Shown here piece by piece: positions 49,310 through 58,248 of a stretch of DNA of 64,000 bases (position 1 is the stretch's first letter; each line of letters begins with the position of its first letter). Source of the stretch: Rhodanobacteraceae bacterium (lineage in GTDB: Bacteria; Pseudomonadota; Gammaproteobacteria; Xanthomonadales; Ahniellaceae); contig JADJFT010000007.1 in the NCBI GenBank assembly GCA_016708465.1, positions 12,501 through 76,500 on the forward strand, read 5' to 3'. Both the position numbers and the translations under genes were made by a program. The notes beneath the pieces are model-generated. The model made no database searches. It was given only the letters and a program-made list of their open reading frames with translations, and was not told the origin of the DNA.

Positions 49310-50380
49310 ATGCGCAAGATCCTGCATATCGACATGGACGCGTTCTACGCCTCGGTCGAACAGCGCGATGACCCGGCGCTGCGTGGACGCCCGGTGGTGG
49401 TGGCGTGGAAGGGTGCGCGCTCGGTGGTCTGTGCCGCGAGCTACGAAGCGCGCACCTTCGGTGTGCGTTCGGCGATGCCGGCGCTGCGCGCTGAAGCGCT
49501 GTGTCCTCAAGCCGTTTTCGTGCCGCCCGATTTCACCCGCTATCGCGAAGCCTCGCGACTGGTGCGGGCGATCTTCGCGCGCCACACCGATCAAATCGAA
49601 CCACTGTCGTTGGACGAGGCCTATCTTGACGTCACTACAAACAAGCACGGGATCGCCAGCGCAACCGCGATCGCCGATGCCATCCGTGCCGATATCCGCT
49701 CGGAAGTCGGGTTAACCGCATCCGCTGGCGTGGCACCGAACAAGTTCATCGCCAAGATCGCGTCGGACTGGAACAAGCCGGATGGCCAGTTCGTGGTACG
49801 GCCGGCGCAAGTGTTGGACTTTCTCGCACCGCTGGCGGTTGGACGGATGCCGGGGGTGGGCAGGGTCATGGAAGGCAAGCTCGCGACACTCGGCATCGCC
49901 ACGGTGGCCGACTTGCGCGCGCGCGCGGTACAGGAATTGGAGGCGCGCTTCGGTCGCTACGGGCGGCGCCTGCATGAGCTGTCGCTCGGCATCGATGATC
50001 GCGCGGTGGTCGCGGAACGGCCGACGCAGCAAATCTCGGCGGAAGATACCTTCGCCGATGATGTGCCACTGGCCGCCACCGCAGCGATGATCTCGGTGCT
50101 GGCCGAAAAAGTCTGGCGTGCGGCCGAGCGCGAACCGGAGCGCGTGGCACGCACCGTCGTGTTGAAGTTGAAGACGCGCGAGTTTCGCATCCTGACGCGT
50201 AGTCAGACGCCAGTGCTGCCCCCGACCGACGCCGCCGCGTTCGCGCGCATCGCGCTGTCATTGCTTGACCGAGTCGATTTGCCGGCGCACACGCGCTATC
50301 GACTGGTCGGCGTCGGCCTTGGCGGTTTCGTCGATCGGCACGATGCCGCGATCCAGCCGGAGTTATTCGCCGACGACTGA
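49310..50380 (+). CDS. dinB: DNA polymerase IV
   Basis: Y-family translesion polymerase of 356 residues. Palm motifs: KILHIDMDAFYASVEQRDD near residue 3 and IEPLSLDEAYLDVT near residue 96 hold the catalytic Asp/Glu residues. Then GVAPNKFIAKIASDWNKPDG, the thumb HhH (MPGVGRVMEGKLATLGI), and the little-finger domain. The C-terminus does not carry a clear beta-clamp QLxLF box, though PELFADD at the end is a weak candidate. Frame intact. No LexA box was found nearby. Confidence 0.95.
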   Translation: MRKILHIDMDAFYASVEQRDDPALRGRPVVVAWKGARSVVCAASYEARTFGVRSAMPALRAEALCPQAVFVPPDFTRYREASRLVRAIFARHTDQIEPLSLDEAYLDVTTNKHGIASATAIADAIRADIRSEVGLTASAGVAPNKFIAKIASDWNKPDGQFVVRPAQVLDFLAPLAVGRMPGVGRVMEGKLATLGIATVADLRARAVQELEARFGRYGRRLHELSLGIDDRAVVAERPTQQISAEDTFADDVPLAATAAMISVLAEKVWRAAEREPERVARTVVLKLKTREFRILTRSQTPVLPPTDAAAFARIALSLLDRVDLPAHTRYRLVGVGLGGFVDRHDAAIQPELFADD

Positions 50381-50407
50381 TACTCTCGGCAGCCGAAGGA
50401 GTCTGTC

Positions 50408-50599
50408 ATGTCGAATACCGCCGCTCTTCCGTTCAGTGCCGCCGAGCTACGTGACTATTTTGCCGGCCAGGCCTTGGTCGGCATGTTGCCGATGCCGAGT
50501 CGCCCCGGCGTACTGCCACTCACCGTCGACCAGATGGCGGAGCGTGCTTACGAATATGCCGACGCATTGCTGCGCGCACGCAGCAAGCGCCAACCCTGA
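50408..50599 (+). CDS. Small conserved-looking protein with phage-like motif
   Basis: A 63-residue ORF with ATG at 50408 and a gaaggagt ribosome site 8 bases upstream. The sequence AAELRDYFAGQALVGML ... QMAERAYEYADALLRARS resembles short proteins common in phages and proteobacterial chromosomes (LRDYFAAQAL ... AYxYADAML), whose role is unknown. It sits between dinB and gspC with no other phage genes. The good ribosome site and motif support a real gene. Confidence 0.65.
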   Translation: MSNTAALPFSAAELRDYFAGQALVGMLPMPSRPGVLPLTVDQMAERAYEYADALLRARSKRQP

Positions 50600-50654
50600 A
50601 CTTTCCCGGCCAGCGGGCGTCACTGCTACGCTTGCCCATCGTTTGTGATCGCCC

Positions 50655-51608
50655 ATGTCCGCAGACCTCGCGTCCTACGCCCGCCAACCCTGGTCCAAGC
50701 CGCTGGCCGCAGTGATCAATGCACTGCTGGTCGCGCTGCTGGTGTATCTGTTGACGCGTTTTCTGTGGCTGGCGCTGGACTGGAATGCACCACTGCCAAG
50801 CGCAGGCCCGGCGCCGCCGAGCGACGCAGCACAGTTGGCCCCGGCGGCGTCGTTGTCGCGCTGGCATCTGTTTGGCAACGCTGGTCTGTTGATCGACAAC
50901 CGTGCCTTGGCAAACGCACCGGAGACGAATCTTCCGATCGATCTACGTGGCGTGCTCGCTGGCGAAGATCCAAAGCATGGCCGCGCTTTCATCGCCGACG
51001 CCAATGGCGAACGCGGTTTCAACGTCGGCCAGGAAATTGCGCCTGGCGTCACCCTTGATGCCGTGTATCCGGACCGCGTCGCGTTGTCGCGTGGTGGCGC
51101 CATCGAAGTCCTGAAGTTGCGTTCGTCCGATGCCAACGCGGTTCCCACCGCCGCAGTATCGTCCGGCGCATCCGCTACTGCCCTCGTCACACCGTTCACC
51201 ACACCAACCCGTCATGCCAGCCCGGCAACGCCGGGTGCGCCGATCGATCGCACGATGTTCGGCCAGGTCACTGCGCCGAGCCTGCCGATGGCCGGCATCG
51301 ATATGGAAAAAGTGAAGCAACAATTGGGCGTCGACCCAGCCGTGCTGGCGAACCAGATCACGCCGCTGCCGGTGATGGAAAACGGCAAGTTCGTTGGTGT
51401 TCGCCTCAGTGGCGGCCAGCATGCCGCCGCCCTGCAGAAGCTGGGCCTGCAACCCGAAGATGTGGTCACCGCGATCAATGGTGTGGCGGTCACTGATCCC
51501 TCGCGCATCGGTCCGGCTGTTGCTGGTTTGGCGCAGGCGGCGCGCATCGAAGTGACCGTGCGCCGCGACGGCAAACCACAGACCCTGATCGTCGATATTC
51601 CCCGCTGA
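50655..51608 (+). CDS. gspC: Type II secretion protein GspC
   Basis: Inner-membrane linker between the secretin GspD and the inner-membrane platform. 317 residues: a short cytoplasmic part, one membrane helix (LAAVINALLVALLVYLLTRFLWLAL), the HR domain (WHLFGNAGLLIDNRALANAP, LPIDLRGVLAGEDPKHGRAFI), a variable Ala/Thr linker, and a C-terminal PDZ domain (GVRLSGGQHAAALQKLGLQPED). It is 21 bases before gspD. Frame intact. Confidence 0.93.
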   Translation: MSADLASYARQPWSKPLAAVINALLVALLVYLLTRFLWLALDWNAPLPSAGPAPPSDAAQLAPAASLSRWHLFGNAGLLIDNRALANAPETNLPIDLRGVLAGEDPKHGRAFIADANGERGFNVGQEIAPGVTLDAVYPDRVALSRGGAIEVLKLRSSDANAVPTAAVSSGASATALVTPFTTPTRHASPATPGAPIDRTMFGQVTAPSLPMAGIDMEKVKQQLGVDPAVLANQITPLPVMENGKFVGVRLSGGQHAAALQKLGLQPEDVVTAINGVAVTDPSRIGPAVAGLAQAARIEVTVRRDGKPQTLIVDIPR

Positions 51609-51629
51609 TTCGAAATTCCCGGAGCATTC

Positions 51630-53579
51630 ATGAGCCCACGTCCATTGGCCCTGCTGGTCGCCCTTGCATTCGTCGCGCCGCTTGCAGCCCAGCAGCAAGC
51701 ACCCGGTGCGCCGCTGCTGAACGGCAAGAACACCTTGAATCTGAAAGACGCCGATGTCCGCACCTTCATCAGCACGGTCAGCGAGATCACCGGGAAGAAT
51801 TTCATCGTCGATCCGCGTGTCGAGGGCAAGGTCAACGTTATTTCGACGCAGCCGATGGACAAGGACGAGGTCTATCGCGTCTTCGAATCGGTGCTGCGCG
51901 TGCACGGCTTTGCCCTGGTGCCGGCGGGTGACGTGATCAAGGTGCTGCCGGAAGCGGTAGCGGTGCAAGATGGCGCCGCATCGTCGCCGGTGATTGGCCC
52001 GGACTCGTTGACGACGCGCGTGATCCCGCTCAAGTACGTGTCGCCGAATGCGCTACTGACGGTGCTGCGGCCATTGATTCCGCAAAGCGGCCAGATCGTT
52101 GCCAGCCCGTCGGGCAATGCGATCATCGTCACCGACCGCGCCGGCAATGTCGCGCGTATCGAAAGCATTATCAGTCGCATCGACACCATCAGTGACAGCG
52201 CGGTTGAGGCGATTCCACTGCAGCACGCCAACGCGCAGGAAGTGGCGGCGACGTTGAATAAGCTCGGCGGAGAAGTCAATGGCGCGAAGTCGGCGATGGT
52301 GGTCGCAGACGCGCGCACGAATTCGATTTTGCTGTCCGGCGAGAGCAGTGCACGGCTCAAGGCGCGAGCGATGATCACCCATCTCGACACGCCGCTCGAT
52401 GCTGGCGAGAGCACTCAGGTGGTCTATCTACGCTATGCCGATGCCGAGCAACTGGTGGCTTTGCTCGACACCGTTGCCGCGACCTTGACCGGTGGCAGTA
52501 CGGCGAAGGATGCAGCACGCGCCGCGACGATCCAAGCGCACAAGGACACGAATTCGCTGATCATCACCGCCGCGCCGGCGGTGTTCCGCTCATTGCAATC
52601 CGTCATTCGCAGTCTTGACGTGCGCCGTGCCCAAGTGCTGATCGAAGCGCTGATCGCCGAAGTCAGCGACGAGACTGCGCGCGAAATCGGCATTCAGTGG
52701 CAGGCCACCGATGGGTTGTCGCACGAAGGCGTGGTCGGTGGCACCAACTTCCCGACCGCAGGCAACGGCGGCATTGTCGGTGCAATCACCAATCCGCTGG
52801 GCGCGCTCGGTGCCGGACTCAACCTTGGCTACATCACCGGCACCACCACCATCACTGGTGCAAACGGTGAACCGTCCACGGTCTACGAAGTCGGAGCGCT
52901 GGCCAAACTGCTTCGTGGCGACAGTCGCTCGAACATCCTCAGTGAGCCGAGCATCGTCACGCTCGACAACAAAGAGGCGACGATCAAGGTCGGCCAAGAG
53001 GTGCCGTTCCTGACCGGCCAGTACACCAATACCGGCAGCAATGGCGGTGGTGCGAACCAGCCGACTAACCCGTTCCAGACGATCGAGCGCAAGGATGTCG
53101 GGCTCACCTTGAAAGTGACGCCGCACATCAACGAAGGCGACGAGGTCGCACTCGATCTGAATCAGATCGTGTCCTCGTTGGCACCGTCGGTCGATGGCGC
53201 CTCTGACCTGATCACCAACAATCGCGAGATCAGCACTTCGGTGCTGGTCAAGGACGGTGGCATGCTCGTGCTCGGCGGCCTGACCTCGCATGAAATGACC
53301 GAGAGCATTTCGAAGGTGCCGGCACTTGGCGATATCCCGCTGCTCGGTAACTTGTTCAAGTATCGCAAGGCGACCATGGTCAAGCGCAATCTGATGATCT
53401 TCCTGCGCCCGCGCATTCTGCGCGACGCCAGTCAGGAGGCGATCATTTCGCAGGAAAAATACAACTTCCTGCGCGCCGAGCAATTGCGCATAAACGCTTT
53501 GCCCGGCAACGCCACCCCAGAACATGACCAACCGTTGATGCCGGCGGCGCCGACCATTCCACTTGGCGAGATGCAGTAA
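51630..53579 (+). CDS. gspD: Type II secretion secretin GspD
   Basis: Outer-membrane secretin pore of 649 residues. Signal peptide (PLALLVALAFVAPLAA), N0 domain (LNLKDADVRTFISTVSEITGKNF), N1-N3 repeats (IPLKYVSPNALLTVLRPLI, IPLQHANAQEVAATLN, VYLRYADAEQLVALLD) and the secretin core (KATMVKRNLMIFLRPRIL and the TIKVGQEVPFLTGQYTN gate region). Its TAA stop overlaps the gspE ATG by one base. Confidence 0.95.
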   Translation: MSPRPLALLVALAFVAPLAAQQQAPGAPLLNGKNTLNLKDADVRTFISTVSEITGKNFIVDPRVEGKVNVISTQPMDKDEVYRVFESVLRVHGFALVPAGDVIKVLPEAVAVQDGAASSPVIGPDSLTTRVIPLKYVSPNALLTVLRPLIPQSGQIVASPSGNAIIVTDRAGNVARIESIISRIDTISDSAVEAIPLQHANAQEVAATLNKLGGEVNGAKSAMVVADARTNSILLSGESSARLKARAMITHLDTPLDAGESTQVVYLRYADAEQLVALLDTVAATLTGGSTAKDAARAATIQAHKDTNSLIITAAPAVFRSLQSVIRSLDVRRAQVLIEALIAEVSDETAREIGIQWQATDGLSHEGVVGGTNFPTAGNGGIVGAITNPLGALGAGLNLGYITGTTTITGANGEPSTVYEVGALAKLLRGDSRSNILSEPSIVTLDNKEATIKVGQEVPFLTGQYTNTGSNGGGANQPTNPFQTIERKDVGLTLKVTPHINEGDEVALDLNQIVSSLAPSVDGASDLITNNREISTSVLVKDGGMLVLGGLTSHEMTESISKVPALGDIPLLGNLFKYRKATMVKRNLMIFLRPRILRDASQEAIISQEKYNFLRAEQLRINALPGNATPEHDQPLMPAAPTIPLGEMQ

Positions 53580-55054
53580 TGCAGCAAGTCGCGCGCCCGC
53601 CGTTCGCATTCGCGAAGCGCCATGGCGTGACGATCCTGGAATGGCGCGATGACGCGGCGGTGATCGCGCATCGGCCGGATGCACGCATCGAAGCGCTCGC
53701 TGAAATGCGGCGTTACTGTGACGCGCCGATCGCGTTGCAAGAACTCGATGCAACGGCGTTCGAGCGACTGCTGCGGGATCTCTACGAGCAGGGCGGCGAT
53801 GATGCCCGGCAGATGGTCGCGGACATGGACGGGCGCGTCGATCTCGGCGCGCTGGCCGAAGAATTGGCAGAACCCGAAGACCTGATGGAGAGTGACGACG
53901 ATGCCATCGTCATTCGTCTAATCAACGCGCTGTTGACACAGGCGGTGAAGGAAAACGCTTCCGACATCCACATCGAGCCGTTCGAAAACCGTCTTGTCGT
54001 GCGCTTCCGCGTCGATGGTCAGTTGCGCGAGGTGTTGGCGCCACAACGTGCTGCAGCGGCGCCGATCGTGTCGCGTATCAAGGTCATGGCCAAGCTCGAT
54101 ATCGCCGAGAAGCGCTTGCCGCAAGATGGCCGCATCGCGCTGCGTATTGCCGGGCGTCCCGTCGACGTGCGCGTTTCGACCATCCCGGCGGGTTACGGCG
54201 AACGTGTGGTGCTGCGACTACTCGACAAGCAGGCGGGCCGGCTCGATTTGGAAAAACTCGGCATGCAGCCGACGATGCTGGCTCAGGTGCATGATCTGAT
54301 CGCGCGCCCGCACGGCATTCTGCTTGTGACCGGCCAGACCGGTTCCGGCAAAACCACGACCTTATATGCCGGCCTGTCGCACTTGAACGATACGACACGC
54401 AACATCCTCACGGTCGAGGATCCGATCGAGTATTACCTCGATGGCATCGGCCAGACTCAGGTGAATACCAAGGTCGATATGAGCTTTGCGCGCGGCTTGC
54501 GCGCGATCCTGCGGCAAGATCCGGACGTGGTGATGGTCGGTGAAATCCGCGATCTCGAAACCGCGCAAATTGCCGTGCAGGCCTCGCTGACCGGGCATCT
54601 GGTGCTGTCGACGTTGCACACCAATTCCGCGGTCGGCGCGGTCATGCGTTTGCGTGACATGGGCGTCGAACCATTTCTGCTGTCGAGTTCGATGATCGGC
54701 GTGCTGGCGCAGCGTCTGGTGCGCGTGCTCGACCCGGAAACGCGCGAGGCCTATCCGGCGACGGCCACCGAGTTGGCCGCTTTTGGACGACCGGCGACGA
54801 CACCGGTCACGCTGTATCGGCCGCGCACCGGGCTGCCCGGCAAGTATCCGGGTTACAAAGGCCGCACCGGTGTTTACGAACTGGTGCTGATCGACGAAAC
54901 GATGCGCAAGCTAATCCACGAAGGGGCATCGGAAGCATTGCTCGATGCGGAAGCGCGCAAGCGCACGCCCTCAATTTCCGCCGATGGCTGGGCCAAGTGC
55001 GTGGCCGGCATCACCTCGGTCGAAGAAGTGTTGCGCGTGACGCGCGAGGACTGA
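53579..55054 (+). CDS. gspE: Type II secretion ATPase GspE
   Basis: Cytoplasmic hexameric ATPase that powers pseudopilus assembly. 491 residues: N1E-like start, N2E (NALLTQAVKENASDIHIEPFENRL), Walker A GQTGSGKTTTLYAGL near residue 258, Asp box LTVEDPIEYYLDGIGQTQVN, Walker B RQDPDVVMVGEIRD and His box GHLVLSTLHTNSA. The zinc tetracysteine loop normally found between the C2 domain and GYKGRTGVYEL appears lost: the segment reads RVLDPETREAY ... PRTGLPGKYPGYKGR with no cysteines. Frame otherwise intact. Confidence 0.93.
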   Translation: MQQVARPPFAFAKRHGVTILEWRDDAAVIAHRPDARIEALAEMRRYCDAPIALQELDATAFERLLRDLYEQGGDDARQMVADMDGRVDLGALAEELAEPEDLMESDDDAIVIRLINALLTQAVKENASDIHIEPFENRLVVRFRVDGQLREVLAPQRAAAAPIVSRIKVMAKLDIAEKRLPQDGRIALRIAGRPVDVRVSTIPAGYGERVVLRLLDKQAGRLDLEKLGMQPTMLAQVHDLIARPHGILLVTGQTGSGKTTTLYAGLSHLNDTTRNILTVEDPIEYYLDGIGQTQVNTKVDMSFARGLRAILRQDPDVVMVGEIRDLETAQIAVQASLTGHLVLSTLHTNSAVGAVMRLRDMGVEPFLLSSSMIGVLAQRLVRVLDPETREAYPATATELAAFGRPATTPVTLYRPRTGLPGKYPGYKGRTGVYELVLIDETMRKLIHEGASEALLDAEARKRTPSISADGWAKCVAGITSVEEVLRVTRED

Positions 55055-55056
55055 GC

Positions 55057-55617
55057 TTGGCAACTCCGGTGCCGCGTTCGCTATTTGTGGCGTCCACCGC
55101 TTGGTCGCTGATCGTGGTGGGTGTGCTCGGCATCCTGCTGGCCTTGTTGACCGGAATGTTGTGGCTGATGCTGAGTGCAGTCGGCACCGAAGAAGTGCTT
55201 GCCGAAATGCCGGTATTCGCCATCTTGCCGCCGTCGCTACGGTGGTTGATGCGGCATCTCGGTGTGCTTGCGCTGTTTCTGCTCGCCACCAGCGTTGTCG
55301 CGATCCCGCTCGGCATCGGGCTGATTCAGCGCCGTGAATGGGCGCGTGCCGCCAGTGTCTGGATCTGTGCCGTGTTGGCGCTACTGCACGCCATCGCAGT
55401 GCCGTGGCAATGGCTGCAGATGGCGGCATGGCGGTCGGCATTGGTCGCCGGTTTTCCGAGTTTCATCAGCGACGGCATTGATTCCTTGTACTGGCCAATC
55501 CAGATCAGCAGCGCGCTGATGACCTTGGCTTTGGCCATCGCTCTGGCTTGGACGGCGCGGAAATTGGCGCAACCGAGTGTGCGTGTCGAGTTCGAAGTGC
55601 CAAAAATAGGCTATTGA
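55057..55617 (+). CDS. Uncharacterised membrane protein
   Basis: 186 residues with about four hydrophobic segments: LIVVGVLGILLALLTGMLWLML, LGVLALFLLATSVVAIPLGIGL, ASVWICAVLALLHAIAVPW and SSALMTLALAIALAWTA. No family recognised. It starts 2 bases after gspE; TTG at 55057 is the likely start since no ATG fits, and GTG at 55066 is an alternative. Place after gspE hints at co-expression, not at a secretion role. It ends VEFEVPKIGY. Confidence 0.6.
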   Translation: MATPVPRSLFVASTAWSLIVVGVLGILLALLTGMLWLMLSAVGTEEVLAEMPVFAILPPSLRWLMRHLGVLALFLLATSVVAIPLGIGLIQRREWARAASVWICAVLALLHAIAVPWQWLQMAAWRSALVAGFPSFISDGIDSLYWPIQISSALMTLALAIALAWTARKLAQPSVRVEFEVPKIGY

Positions 55618-55757
55618 TCAGAGACTTGCGTCAATACTATGGCGGTCTAGGTCGTCAGTAATGGTGTAATGGTGTTCCAATACACCGGGTAAGCTACTAC
55701 AGTCTCTCCCGCACCCCAAACGCGGCCCATCCCGGGCGCGACACCAGGAGAACTGAC

Positions 55758-56528
55758 GTGAACCATCGCTTGACTGCCCTCGTCCTCGCCACGGCCAGCC
55801 TGTTGCCCTTCGCGGCGGCGAATGCCGGTCACTTTCATCACGACTGCGACGTGCGTCTGAACAGCAACTACGACCTGCGCATCGCTGCCGACGGCCTGAG
55901 CTTCGCACCAGAAACCGGTAGTGGCGCCAAGATTCGGATCGATACCGGCCGTCTTTACGTCGATGGCCGCGAAGTCTCGGTCAATGCGGCTGATCACACC
56001 CGTTTGATGCGTTTTGAAGACGAAGTGCTTGGCATCCGCGAAGAAGCCATCGGTATCGCACTCGAAGGCATCGAACTGGGTTTGACGGCAGTACGCGAAG
56101 TGAATGCCGCGTTCGAGGACGATCAGGACCGCATCGCCGCATTCAACGGACGCCTCGATCACATTCGCGTCGAGATGGTCAAGGCGGTGCGCAGCGATCT
56201 CTCGCACGGTCGTCCAACCGACGAGGAAATTGAACGCGTTGTCGATAAAGTCGTCGAGCCACTGGTGAAGGAACTGGTGTCTTCGATCGCTGCAAATGTG
56301 GCCGGCGACGCGATCGCGATGGCGCTCTCGGGCGACGAATCGCGCGCCAACGAGATCGAGGCGAAGGCCAAGCGACTCGAGCGCACGATCGAAGACAAGG
56401 TCGAAGGCGCAGCGAAGAAACTCGAAGCCCGCGCCCAAGACCTGTGCCCACGCGTGCAAGCACTGGCGAAGCTCAATGCGGATTTCGAAGTCGAAGTCGT
56501 GAGTGGCGCCAAGCTCGACTTGATGTGA
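55758..56528 (+). CDS. DUF2884 (YggN) family exported protein
   Basis: 256 residues with signal peptide (MNHRLTALVLATASLLPFAAANAG) and a mature part rich in charged residues, probably helical (FEDEVLGIREEAIGIALEGIELG; IEAKAKRLERTIEDKVEGAAKKLEARAQ). These features fit the YggN family, periplasmic proteins with no known role. GTG at 55758 with aggagaa upstream. A 140-base leader with a tandem taatggtg pair (near 55663-55678) precedes it and may contain its promoter. Confidence 0.78.
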   Translation: MNHRLTALVLATASLLPFAAANAGHFHHDCDVRLNSNYDLRIAADGLSFAPETGSGAKIRIDTGRLYVDGREVSVNAADHTRLMRFEDEVLGIREEAIGIALEGIELGLTAVREVNAAFEDDQDRIAAFNGRLDHIRVEMVKAVRSDLSHGRPTDEEIERVVDKVVEPLVKELVSSIAANVAGDAIAMALSGDESRANEIEAKAKRLERTIEDKVEGAAKKLEARAQDLCPRVQALAKLNADFEVEVVSGAKLDLM

Positions 56529-56552
56529 TCGCACCGCCGAAGGTTGCACCGA

Positions 56553-56577
56553 CAACGGCCCGCACTGCGGGCCGTTG
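56553..56577 (+). terminator. Strong hairpin after the DUF2884 gene
   Basis: An 11-bp perfect stem (caacggcccgc at 56553-56563, gcgggccgttg at 56567-56577) with a three-base loop. The downstream sequence has no T run, so termination may be partial. It separates the DUF2884 gene from the CPBP protease gene. Confidence 0.55.
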
Positions 56578-56633
56578 CTGACCAAAAGGCGTGCTGTCAT
56601 CGTCTTCGCGGCGACCCGGCGAAATCGATCTGC

Positions 56634-57603
56634 ATGAGCCAGAATGAAATATCCATTGAGCACCGCACTGACATGGCGCCGATCGCCGTGGCGGCCGTGG
56701 TGATACCGCGATGGTTGCGTGTGCTGCGCAATCCATTGATGCGGATCGTCTGTTTCATCGCGCTGGCGATGCTGTTTGCGTGCTTGGCGAGGCGCGTGTC
56801 TGGTCTGCATCCACTGTCCATCTCGGTCGCGTTCAGCGCATCCACAATCGAACTGTGCTGGCGCGTCCTAGTTGCGTCGTTGCCAATCATCGCCGCGTAT
56901 TGGGTGCTCGTGCGCGGCGTTGAGGGGCGCCGCGTCGATGAACTCGCCGTAAGCAAACTGCTGCCCGACAGCGCACGCGGCCTGCTGGTCGGCGCCGGAT
57001 TGATGTCTGCCGCCGCCGGTTTGATGGCGCTGTTCGGCGCGTACCAAATCGTCGGTGTGAACAGCGACGTTGATCTGCTCGCGCCGCTCGTGCTGGCGGC
57101 CATCATCCCCGGCATTACCGAAGAGCTGATTTTTCGCGGGGTATTGTTCCGCGTCGTCGAAGATGCGTTTGAACATGGATTGCAGCCGCAATCTCCGGCG
57201 CGTTCTTCGATGGTCCACTTCGGCAATCCGAACGCGACCCTGTGGACCAGTTTTGCGATCGCGCTCGAGGCGGCATCCTGCTCGGCATGCTCTATGCGTG
57301 ACGCGTTCGTTGTACTTCGTCATCGGTGTGCACGCGGCGTGGAACTTCACCCAAGGCGCAGTGTTTGATTTCGCCGTTTCCGGCATTGATATGCGTGCGG
57401 TGCTGGACGCACGCACTCAGGGGCCTGAACTACTCTCGGGTGGCGAGTTCGGTGCCGAGGCGTCGCTGTTGACGGTGCTGCTCTGCCTCGCGCTGTCAGT
57501 CGTCGCAACGCAGCGCGCCCACAGGCGCGGTCGCATTCGTAAGCCCTACTGGTTGCGAATCACGCCCACTCCGTCAGACCTTCCCGCTGGTACAGCGTCC
57601 TGA
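56634..57603 (+). CDS. CPBP-family membrane protease (frameshifted)
   Basis: A CAAX protease/bacteriocin-processing type membrane protein of about 320 residues. Motif 1 EELIFRGVLFRVVEDAFEHG (EExxxR) is in one frame. After breaks near 57268 and 57300, motif 2/3 reads SLYFVIGVHAAWNFTQGAVF with the conserved FxxxH and HxxxN. About eight hydrophobic segments. Family members process prenylated proteins in eukaryotes and serve immunity or processing roles in bacteria. No bacteriocin or peptide gene is nearby. ATG at 56634 gives MSQNEISIEH. Confidence 0.75.
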
Positions 57604-58195
57604 ACGAGGGGCGTGCTTTCATCGACGCGACGAACATCGCGCAGTACGGCCACGCGGTCGCCGGCTTCGGCATGTTGCGCGACCAGCGGCAGAGCATGAA
57701 CAAGAAAAAGTCGACAGCGGTGAGTTGCGCACCGCAGAGGTAGGGGCCACTCTGCTCAAGGTGTGTATTGATGCGTTCCCACATCATTTCGATGCGTGCT
57801 TGCGCATTCGATTTGACGCCATCGCACACTTCCGTCCCCGCCGCCTCGTGCGGATAAAACCAAGCACGGAAGATCGGCTGTAGGCCATTCGCCAACAGCA
57901 GGAACCACTGCAAATATTCGCGCCGCGCGCGGCCGCCGTCGCCAGGAAGAAAACGCGATTGCGCATCCTGTTCGGCCAACCACATCAGCATTGCCGCAGA
58001 CTCGACCATCGGTATGCCATCGACGAGAAGTGTCGGTACGACACCGCCGGGATTGAGCTTCAGGTATTCCGGCGACTTCTGTTGGTTCGCGGAGGTATCG
58101 ACTTTCTCCAGCCGATGTTCGATGCCGAGTTCGATCAGGAACCGGCACGCGCTAGCGCTGGCGGCGCCTGGAGAGTAATAGAGGCTGAGCATCAT
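57560..58195 (-). CDS. Glutathione S-transferase family protein
   Basis: 211 residues. Thioredoxin-like N-terminal domain (LSLYYSPGAASASACRFLIELGIEH) with the GSH-binding NPGGVVPTLLVDGIPMVESAAML (cis-Pro and Ser). The C-terminal helical domain includes LCGAQLTAVDFFLFMLCRWS. It looks like a bacterial beta-class or related GST. ATG at 58195 starts MMLSLYYSPG. It overlaps the CPBP gene end by 44 bases in the convergent direction, which is long but plausible. Confidence 0.88.
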   Translation of the reverse strand: MMLSLYYSPGAASASACRFLIELGIEHRLEKVDTSANQQKSPEYLKLNPGGVVPTLLVDGIPMVESAAMLMWLAEQDAQSRFLPGDGGRARREYLQWFLLLANGLQPIFRAWFYPHEAAGTEVCDGVKSNAQARIEMMWERINTHLEQSGPYLCGAQLTAVDFFLFMLCRWSRNMPKPATAWPYCAMFVASMKARPSFRTLYQREGLTEWA

Positions 58196-58248
58196 GATGT
58201 CCTTGCTGGGCGCCCATTGTACGGGCGCCGACTTTGCATGCACGACGA

